DNA from: Chthonomonas sp. UBA6659 | Lineage (GTDB): Bacteria; Armatimonadota; Fimbriimonadia; Fimbriimonadales; Fimbriimonadaceae | Direction of reading: 5' to 3' | NCBI GenBank assembly: GCA_002455425.1 | Contig: DKKT01000076.1 | Coordinates: forward strand, 1-5,685 | Length of the DNA: 5,685 nt | Shown: positions 1 through 5,685 of the stretch, piece by piece | How positions within the stretch are numbered: position 1 is the first letter of the stretch | Layout of the letters: the number at the start of each line of letters is the position of its first letter | Notes under the pieces: model-generated | What the model was told of the DNA's origin: nothing | Database searches by the model: none | What the model saw: the letters and a program-made list of their open reading frames with translations, nothing else | Program-made: the position numbers and the translations under genes

Positions 1-5
1 CCCTA

Positions 6-38
6 CCCCCTCGCCCCATCATTCATGGGGCGAAGGGG
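6..38. repeat. GC-rich intergenic hairpin, probable dispersed repeat
   Basis: TCGCCCCAT at 11-19 and ATGGGGCGA at 25-33 are exact inverted copies around a 5-base loop. After one mismatch (10 against 34), CCCC at 6-9 pairs with GGGG at 35-38, giving a stem of about 13 pairs. There is no T-tract on either side, so it is not a classical intrinsic terminator. The motif recurs nearby: TCGCCC again at 43-48, CCCCAT again at 59-64, and an ATGGCGAAG copy at 63-71 resembling ATGGGGCGAAG at 25-35. This points to a dispersed intergenic element rather than to coding sequence. The element is probably cut by the window edge. The pairing is seen directly; dispersal in the genome is inferred. Confidence 0.55.
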
Positions 39-92
39 AGTCTCGCCCGCCAGCCCCACCCCATGGCGAAGTCGGGAGCGCGGCGCAGGGTG

Positions 93-98
93 CAGAAT
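93..98 (+). promoter_or_regulatory. Weak -10-like box just upstream of the GH38-like gene
   Basis: CAGAAT differs from a TANNNT -10 box only at its first base. It ends 6 bases before the ATG at 105, so transcription could begin at or near that start codon. No -35-like hexamer is visible at the usual distance, and no Shine-Dalgarno sequence precedes either candidate ATG (63 or 105) at normal spacing. The evidence is slight. It matters mainly because it favours the downstream start. Confidence 0.2.
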
Positions 99-104
99 CG
101 GGGC

Positions 105-2444
105 ATGGACCCTCGTCCGGTCGCGTACGTCGTCGGCAACCATATGCACTGGGTCGATATGGAATGGCTCTGGGGCTACCATGTTCTCCCCGGCTCGGTG
201 CGCGATATGCTCGACCTCTGTCGCGAGGCCGGGGTCAAGGCGTGCGTCAACTTCGACGCGGTCGGCTACGAGAGGCTCGCGGTCGAGGCACCGGAGGCGC
301 TCGAAGCGCTGAGAAGTGCGGTGCAAGCCGGGATCGTGGAGCCGGTGGGCTGTTCTTACGGCCAGCCGTACGGCCTCTTCCATGGTGGCGAATCGAACGT
401 GCGCCAGCGCGTCTTCGGGGTTCGGTCGACGATGCGCCTCCTCGGGGTCAGGCCCCGAACGTTCTGGGAAGAGGAGTTCGACTTCTTTCCTCAGCTGCCC
501 CAGATCCTGGCCGGATGCGGGTTCACGGGCGCGTCCCTCTTCTTCCAGTGGACCTGGCATACGCCCGAGGTGCCGATCGAGGAGACACCGGTCGTCCTCT
601 GGGAGGGAATCGATGGCACGCGCCTGCCCACGGCGACCCGGAATCGACTCAATCTCCACCAGTGGCCGGAGGATATGGACCACGTGCTCGGCACGTTTGC
701 CGCCTCGCCCGAGGACTTCGGCGATCGCCCGCTGATCCTCCAGTGGCTCGAACTGATGCCCTCTCCGGACTGGATGTGTCGCAGCGAACTGATTCTGCCG
801 AAGCTGAAGGAGCTGATCGCGGACCCGCGCTTCGAGGTCCAGCCGATGACCCTCGGTGAGTATCTGGCCGGCGCGGGCGACGCGCTCCCCGTTCGTGCGT
901 ACGCGATGAGCGATGTCTGGCACGGGCTTTCTCTCGGCAAAGGTGGCGATCGGATGCGGCGCGAGTCGGCGGAGACGGAGGCGTTGCTCCTCGCGACCGA
1001 GTCGCGGGCGGCTTCGCTGAGCCTCTTCGGTCGGCCATACGCGACGTGGGACGTCGTCCCGGTTTGGGAGCTCGAGGAAGCCTGGCGCGAACTGCTCATC
1101 GCTCAGCACCACGACATCGACGAGTGTGAGGGGCTTTGCGGCCGGATCGGACGGGCTCACTATGCGAACGCACAGACGCGCGCGATCGAGTTGGGGGAGG
1201 CGTTGGATGCACGCCTGGCCACCCTCCTGGAATGTGCGGACCATGAGGTGCCCGAATCCTGGGGCTCGATCGTCTTGCGCGTCGACCCGATCTCGGACGC
1301 GAGCGCCTTCAAGGTCGACGACGAAGGGCGCGTGACACTTGCGGGCCTCGACGAGCCGTTCTGCGAACTCGGCTGGACCGAGCAACAGGTCCTGCGCCGA
1401 CCCCGGGACGTCGGCCGGATCGAAGTGGTGCGCGAAGAGGACCGGACGAGTTGCTTTCTTCTCGAACACCATCCTTTGTCTTGGTTTGTTCGCGCCTCGC
1501 AGGGCGGAGTGTCGCTTGACGTCGTCTCCGAGTTGCCGCTCGAGCCCGGCTTCGGGGGCGCGCTCGTCGCGCGGTTCCGTCTTCCGGGTGGGATCGAGCG
1601 CCTTTGGGCGGACACCCCCTACTCCGTTTCCCAGGTGGAAGCGACCTCGCGCGGACGTCGCAAGTACCCCGAGGGCGACTGGATGACCTCGCCTCAGTGG
1701 TTCGAGGAGGTCGAAGGGGCGTTTACCGGCCTGTCTTTTGTCGATCTTGAGGTCGCGCAGCCGGACGGAAGCTGGGCCGGCGTGATGGTATTGCTCGACG
1801 GGACCCGGCAGTGGTTTCGCAACGACGACGGGAGTGTCCACTGCGTGCTCGATCTCTACGACCCCTGGGATGAGCGCCACGATCTCCCCGTGCAGCCTGC
1901 TCTCGCCTTCTTGCCTCATGGCCCGCTCTCGCCGGCGGATCGCGTGCGCCTGGCCCTCGCTCACCGAGCCGGGGTGCTGGCCGAAGAGCCGGAGGGCCAC
2001 CCGTTGCGTTCGTTCATGCCCCTCGTTTGCCGCAATCCTCATGTTGTGCCGACCGCGCTGTATCGCGAGCTCGAGTCATTCGCCGGGCGTGGCCTCGATC
2101 GTTATGCGGGGGCAGGACTCGGCTACCCGTTCGTGGCTCGGCTCGTCGAGTTCGATGGCGTCGAAACGGTGGCCGAAGTGTTCGTCGCGGGTCCGGTCGC
2201 AAAGGCGTTCAAGACGAATCTGCTTGGCGAGGTTCTCGAGGTGCTCGCTCCCGAGGAGGGTCCTGAGGACGGGCTTGGGGTCTCGCCGGCGGCTCTGGAG
2301 CCGTATGGGATCGTCCCCCAGACGCTGCGGGTCCCGATGCGGCCTCACGAGATCGCGACGTTGGTCTTGGACCTCGTCCCGGGCCGAAAGCAGATCCGCG
2401 ATCTCGATGCGAAGCGCGATGTTTGGGCGACGGTACACCGATAG
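105..2444 (+). CDS. Glycoside hydrolase family 38-like protein (alpha-mannosidase-like), divergent active site
   Basis: The product is about 779 residues, with no signal peptide or membrane segment, so probably cytoplasmic. GH38 enzymes are zinc-dependent retaining alpha-mannosidases. The GH38 order is visible. Residues 7-23 hold a first barrel strand with HMHWVDMEW, matching the family's HxHWDREW. Residues 94-100 (GGESNVR) match the conserved gES..R segment. Residues 121-133 match WQIDPFG..P. H273-G274 followed by a Glu-rich helix (about 281-300) matches the YHGTYTS helical domain. QHHD at 334-337 matches QHHDAITGT. The C-terminal beta domain ends with YPFVARLVEFDG (674-685), TNLLGE (704-709) and RPHEI (746-750), all typical of the family. 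Oddities: one extra residue separates H15 from D18, and the nucleophile position is E124 (or D126). Substrate, and even activity, are therefore uncertain. An in-frame ATG at 63 would add 14 basic residues, but it lies in the repeat-like leader, so I prefer 105. Family assignment is firm; function is not. Confidence 0.85.
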   Translation: MDPRPVAYVVGNHMHWVDMEWLWGYHVLPGSVRDMLDLCREAGVKACVNFDAVGYERLAVEAPEALEALRSAVQAGIVEPVGCSYGQPYGLFHGGESNVRQRVFGVRSTMRLLGVRPRTFWEEEFDFFPQLPQILAGCGFTGASLFFQWTWHTPEVPIEETPVVLWEGIDGTRLPTATRNRLNLHQWPEDMDHVLGTFAASPEDFGDRPLILQWLELMPSPDWMCRSELILPKLKELIADPRFEVQPMTLGEYLAGAGDALPVRAYAMSDVWHGLSLGKGGDRMRRESAETEALLLATESRAASLSLFGRPYATWDVVPVWELEEAWRELLIAQHHDIDECEGLCGRIGRAHYANAQTRAIELGEALDARLATLLECADHEVPESWGSIVLRVDPISDASAFKVDDEGRVTLAGLDEPFCELGWTEQQVLRRPRDVGRIEVVREEDRTSCFLLEHHPLSWFVRASQGGVSLDVVSELPLEPGFGGALVARFRLPGGIERLWADTPYSVSQVEATSRGRRKYPEGDWMTSPQWFEEVEGAFTGLSFVDLEVAQPDGSWAGVMVLLDGTRQWFRNDDGSVHCVLDLYDPWDERHDLPVQPALAFLPHGPLSPADRVRLALAHRAGVLAEEPEGHPLRSFMPLVCRNPHVVPTALYRELESFAGRGLDRYAGAGLGYPFVARLVEFDGVETVAEVFVAGPVAKAFKTNLLGEVLEVLAPEEGPEDGLGVSPAALEPYGIVPQTLRVPMRPHEIATLVLDLVPGRKQIRDLDAKRDVWATVHR

Positions 2445-2460
2445 TACGGAAGACCGTGTG

Positions 2461-2496
2461 GAACGTTCGAGCCGCTAGCGGTGTAAAGTCAAGGCA
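2461..2496 (+). promoter_or_regulatory. Putative promoter of the tricorn-like gene, possibly leaderless
   Basis: TAAAGT at 2484-2489 fits the TANNNT -10 pattern and is exactly 7 bases from the ATG at 2497, the spacing expected when transcription starts on the start codon. The hexamer 17 bases upstream (GAACGT, 2461-2466) is not a good -35. It is part of the palindrome GAACGTTC (2461-2468), and a second perfect palindrome, CCGCTAGCGG, lies at 2472-2481 directly before the -10 box; either could be an operator. AAGG at 2491-2494 is only 2 bases from the ATG, too close for an ordinary Shine-Dalgarno site. The motifs and spacings are seen; the promoter role is inferred. Confidence 0.4.
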
Positions 2497-5400
2497 ATGA
2501 TTCGCTCGATCTTTGCATTCCTCGCCCTTGCGAGCGTGTTCGGACCTGCTTCGGCCCAACTTCAGGCCGGCCCGGCGAAGCCGCTGATTGGCGCGCGCAG
2601 CCTCGCGCTCAGTCCCGATGGCAAGCGCCTCGCCTTCGTCTATCGGGGTGACATCTGGATCGCTCCGAGCGGAGGCGGGAAGGCCAACCCCGTCACGAAC
2701 CACATCGAAATGGACGACAACCCGGTTTGGTCGCCCGATGGCGAGTGGATCGCCTTCGCAAGCAACCGAACCGGCAACAACGATATCTTCGTCGTCCCGG
2801 CCGACGGCGGCGAGAGCCGACGCCTCACCTGGCATTCGGGGAACGACATCCCCGCCGATTTCACACCGGACGGCAAGAAGATCCTGTTCGCCGGGAACCG
2901 CGATCGGAACACGAACGGCATCTACGCCCTCGATGTCAACGATCTCAGCTTCAAGCTCGTGACCCAGGACTTCCAAACCCTGGCGAGGCCGCAAGTGTCG
3001 CCCGACGGCAAGTCCGTCATTTTCAGCCGACTCGGCTTCCCCTGGAACCGCCCCCGCTACCAAGGATCGGCGGCCGCCCAGCTTTGGTCGATGGATCTCG
3101 CGAGCGGAAAGCGCACGGAGATTCGGAACAACGAGTTCCAGCACCTGTGGGCCCGCTACGGACCGGGCGGCTCGATGTTCTGCGTCACGGTCACCGAGCG
3201 AACACCGAGTTCGAGCACGATCCAGAAGTCGGTGGGACGCAATGTCGATAACGCCGCCCGGACGCCGAACCTGTACAAGGTCGAACGCAATGGGAATATG
3301 CGTCGTCTGACCGACTTCGTCGGCGGCGGCGTGCGGTTCTTCACGATGGCGAAGACGAATGGGCTCGGTGCCTTCGAGTACGAAGGAGATGTCTACACGA
3401 TTAAGCCTGGCGAGAAGCCGACCAAGATCGCGATCATCGCCACGATGGACGACAAGCTCACCCAAGAAGAGCGGCTCATCATGACCACGGGCGCGGACCA
3501 GGGTTCGCTCAGTCCGAAGGGGGACAGAATCGCCTTCGCCGAGCGCGGCGAGCTTTGGCTCGTCCCGACGAAGAAGGGCAAAGGTCCGAACGCAGATGAT
3601 GCCGTACAGCTCACGGATTGGGCCGGCACCGACGAAGATCCCCTCTGGCACCCGGACAACAAGTCGCTTTTCTTTGTCTCCGATCGCGACGGGGCCCGAA
3701 GGCTCTATAAGCTGGATTCGGACACGAAGAAGGTAACGCCGATCACGACCACCGATCAGGACGTGACTCAAGTGTCTCTGACTCCCGACAAGAAGTATGT
3801 GAGCTTCGGGCTTTCGGGCAAGGAAGGCGGGCTGTATCGCGTTCCGGTCGATTCCACCACGATCGAGCTGGTGCTGAAGAAGCCTGGCGTGAACGACTTC
3901 GGGAGCGACCTCGCCTACGACTGGTCGCCAGACGGCCGCTACATCGCTTACTCCGACGCCCTTCATCGCTCGGGCTACTACTTCTGGGAAGGCGGCACCA
4001 ATCTGTTCATCTACGACACCGTGGAGAAGAAGGCGGTGAACGTGACCAAGCTGAACGCCCAGCACTCGACGCCACGCTGGTCACCGGATGGTAAGTTCCT
4101 GTACTTCTCGAGCAACCGCTCTGGTCCCGCCCTCTACATCCTCCCGCTGACGCCGGAGGCAGCGCGGACGACAGAACTTGATCTCAAGTACGAAAAGCCG
4201 TCGGCCACACCCAAGGTCGAGATCGATTGGCTCGATATCGAGACCCGGATCCGGCGCTTTGTTGGCCAAGCTCCTCAAGGTGAGATCCGGTCGGATGCGA
4301 CGAACGGCGATCTCTTCTTCATCTCCGAAGGCGATCTTTGGAAGGCGAATTACCAGGGTGAGGATTTGCGCCGATTGACGGCCGGCGGCGGGATCTTCCT
4401 GTTCGAATTCAGCGGTGATGGCAACTCCGTGTTCTTCCTCAGGAACGGCACCCTGAACATCATGAACATCCGCCAGCCGAACTTCCCCACTCAAACGGTG
4501 AGTTTCCGCGCGGATTGGACGCGAGATGTTCGGGCTGAGCGCAAGGCGGCCTACAACGAGTTCTGGCGCGCCTACAACCGGAGCTTCTACGACGGCAACT
4601 TCCACGGTCGGGATTGGGCAAAGACCCGCGAACGCTACGCGCCTCTGCTCGAGTCGGTCGCTCATCGCAACGAGATGGCGACCGTCCTGAACATGATGAT
4701 TGGCGAGCTCGAGGCGTCTCACACCGAGGTCGGGCCTGCACCAGGGAACCCGAACGGCGCGTCTTCCGCGCACCTCGGCTTTACGATCGACTACGGGTAC
4801 ACGGGTCCCGGGCTTCGGATCCTCGAGGTGCCTCGTCGGTCGCCAGGGAGCTTCGCAAAGACGAAGCTAGGGACGGGCGAGTACGTCCTTGCCATCAATG
4901 GTAAGGATGTTGCCGCGAACGAGATGCTGTTCAAGGACGTGCTCAATGATCAGGTCGGGCGGGAAATTACCCTTTTGGTGAACAAGACTCCCTCGAAGAC
5001 AGGGGCGCGAGAGGTGAAGTACCGCGCGCTCAGCGGCGGCGAATGGAACGCCATCGACGACCGCAACCGCATCGAGGCTCGCCGGAAGTATGTGGAAGAG
5101 AAGTCGGGCGGCAAGCTCAGCTACGTCCACATCTCCGGTATGGGCGGCGGCAACTTCGACACGTTCCAGCAGGAGTTCTGGCAGTTCGTCGAGGGTAAGA
5201 AAGGCGTCGTTATCGACGTGCGCGACAATGGAGGCGGGAACATCAGCGACCGCCTCATCGACATCATCGAGCGCCAGCCCCACAGCTACTACGTCGGCCG
5301 CGATGAAGAGCCGCTTCTCGCCCCGGGCCAGACGTGGAGTCTGCCAACGGTCGTGATGCACGCCGAATCGAGCTTCTCCAACGCCGAGATGTTCCCCTAC

Positions 5401-5661
5401 GCGATGAAGCAGCGCCGTCTCGCGACCTTGGTCGGGATGCCGACCCCAGGGTACGTGATCTGGACCGGTGGCTTCCGGCTCGTCGACGGCACGAGTTGCC
5501 GAATGCCGGGCTCGGGCGTGTACCGCCTGGACGGTACTCCGCTCGAGAATATGGGGCAGCAACCGGACTTCCGGATCGTGCTCACGAATGAGGACTACTT
5601 CGCCGGGCGCGATCCTCAACTCGACAAGGCGATCGACGTGCTGATGGAGAAGGTGCGTTAG
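2497..5661 (+). CDS. Exported tricorn protease-like S41 family serine peptidase
   Basis: The product is 1054 residues, close to archaeal tricorn (about 1070). Residues 1-20 are a signal peptide: Arg3, a hydrophobic core, and ASA|Q cleavage. There is no lipobox Cys, so it is likely periplasmic or secreted. Two beta-propellers follow, marked by ten PD40-type turns: SPDG 39-42, 79-82, 168-171, 477-480 and 529-532; TPDG 123-126; SPKG 339-342; HPDN 385-388; TPDK 429-432; SGDG 639-642. The first propeller is about residues 30-310 and the second about 320-660. A helical C1 domain (about 679-750) carries Ser741-His742. A PDZ domain spans about 759-846. The S41-type core has RDNGGG (909-914), nucleophile Ser961 and Glu1017 in ENMGQQPD. 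Ser745, His746, Ser965 and Glu1023 form the catalytic tetrad of Thermoplasma tricorn; all four have counterparts, and the His-Ser distance (219) is identical. The residue after the nucleophile is Asn962, where tricorn has Asp966. The family hydrolyses oligopeptides, so peptide degradation outside the cytoplasm is the likely role. The gene lies 52 bases after the GH38-like gene and has its own promoter-like motif. Confidence 0.92.
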   Translation: MIRSIFAFLALASVFGPASAQLQAGPAKPLIGARSLALSPDGKRLAFVYRGDIWIAPSGGGKANPVTNHIEMDDNPVWSPDGEWIAFASNRTGNNDIFVVPADGGESRRLTWHSGNDIPADFTPDGKKILFAGNRDRNTNGIYALDVNDLSFKLVTQDFQTLARPQVSPDGKSVIFSRLGFPWNRPRYQGSAAAQLWSMDLASGKRTEIRNNEFQHLWARYGPGGSMFCVTVTERTPSSSTIQKSVGRNVDNAARTPNLYKVERNGNMRRLTDFVGGGVRFFTMAKTNGLGAFEYEGDVYTIKPGEKPTKIAIIATMDDKLTQEERLIMTTGADQGSLSPKGDRIAFAERGELWLVPTKKGKGPNADDAVQLTDWAGTDEDPLWHPDNKSLFFVSDRDGARRLYKLDSDTKKVTPITTTDQDVTQVSLTPDKKYVSFGLSGKEGGLYRVPVDSTTIELVLKKPGVNDFGSDLAYDWSPDGRYIAYSDALHRSGYYFWEGGTNLFIYDTVEKKAVNVTKLNAQHSTPRWSPDGKFLYFSSNRSGPALYILPLTPEAARTTELDLKYEKPSATPKVEIDWLDIETRIRRFVGQAPQGEIRSDATNGDLFFISEGDLWKANYQGEDLRRLTAGGGIFLFEFSGDGNSVFFLRNGTLNIMNIRQPNFPTQTVSFRADWTRDVRAERKAAYNEFWRAYNRSFYDGNFHGRDWAKTRERYAPLLESVAHRNEMATVLNMMIGELEASHTEVGPAPGNPNGASSAHLGFTIDYGYTGPGLRILEVPRRSPGSFAKTKLGTGEYVLAINGKDVAANEMLFKDVLNDQVGREITLLVNKTPSKTGAREVKYRALSGGEWNAIDDRNRIEARRKYVEEKSGGKLSYVHISGMGGGNFDTFQQEFWQFVEGKKGVVIDVRDNGGGNISDRLIDIIERQPHSYYVGRDEEPLLAPGQTWSLPTVVMHAESSFSNAEMFPYAMKQRRLATLVGMPTPGYVIWTGGFRLVDGTSCRMPGSGVYRLDGTPLENMGQQPDFRIVLTNEDYFAGRDPQLDKAIDVLMEKVR

Positions 5662-5685
5662 AAAACGTGACGGGGGCGCGAAGCG

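Noticed and set aside
6..38. Intrinsic terminator of a gene upstream of the window
   Set aside because: The stem is strong, but neither strand has a run of T after it, and no upstream gene end is visible.
3..2042. A 679-residue open frame on the minus strand opposite the GH38-like gene
   Set aside because: It is exactly codon-in-phase with the sense gene. Minus-strand stops in that phase need sense codons TTA, CTA or TCA, which this GC-rich coding style avoids. The predicted protein is rich in Arg, Pro and His and shows no recognisable domain.
2209..4065. A 618-residue open frame on the minus strand opposite the protease gene, continued by frames at 4081-4773 and 4867-5619
   Set aside because: These are also in phase with sense codons. 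The break near 4081 coincides with a TCA serine codon in the sense gene. The sense frame has a signal peptide, propeller motifs and a complete catalytic set, so the antisense frames are shadows.
2613..4425. Repeated SPDG-type segments as a DNA tandem repeat
   Set aside because: The repeats are protein-level beta-propeller blade motifs with divergent DNA and irregular spacing, as expected for PD40/TolB-like propellers.
105..5661. A two-gene operon linking glycoside and peptide degradation
   Set aside because: The genes are co-directional and only 52 bases apart, but a promoter-like motif sits directly before the second gene, the predicted locations differ (cytoplasm and outside), and no sequence evidence ties their functions.
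5662..5685. Possible terminator or second copy of the left-edge repeat after the protease gene
   Set aside because: The 24 bases show no hairpin. Similarity of CGGGGGCGCGAAGCG to the leader's CGGGAGCGCGGCG is too short to count, and the window ends there.

Overview
This GC-rich bacterial window holds two complete, co-directional (+ strand) protein genes that fill almost all of it. Their third codon positions are mostly G or C. There is a short GC-rich leader with inverted repeats at the left edge, a 52-base intergenic gap, and 24 bases after the second stop codon. I see no RNA gene, CRISPR array, insertion sequence or phage gene.

Layout. (1) Bases 1-104 are non-coding in my reading and contain a strong hairpin plus repeated ATGG(GG)CGAAG-type motifs, resembling an intergenic repeat element. 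(2) Bases 105-2444 encode a divergent GH38-family (alpha-mannosidase-like) protein with no export signal. It keeps the overall family plan, but its metal and nucleophile motifs are altered. (3) Bases 2445-2496 carry a TANNNT-type -10 box placed so that transcription could begin at or next to the next ATG. (4) Bases 2497-5661 encode a large exported protein with the tricorn protease plan: signal peptide, two beta-propellers, C1 helical domain, PDZ domain and an S41-type serine protease core. (5) Bases 5662-5685 are a short non-coding tail with no recognisable terminator.

Organism. Secreted tricorn-like S41 proteases together with GH38-like enzymes occur in several GC-rich environmental phyla, including Armatimonadota, Acidobacteriota, Planctomycetota and Gemmatimonadota. 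The text-like GC-rich intergenic repeat and the apparent lack of good Shine-Dalgarno sites make me lean toward an Armatimonadota (Fimbriimonas-like) bacterium. This is an impression from sequence style, not a demonstrated assignment.

How the genes relate. One product looks cytoplasmic and acts, if active, on glycosides. The other looks extracytoplasmic and acts on peptides. Nothing in the sequence shows a shared pathway. Both could serve catabolism of glycoprotein-like polymers, but the apparent separate promoter before the protease argues against a tight operon. The most unusual points are the altered GH38 active-site motifs, the export signal on a tricorn-type protease, and the possible leaderless start of the protease gene. 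I do not find convincing evidence of an entirely new system.
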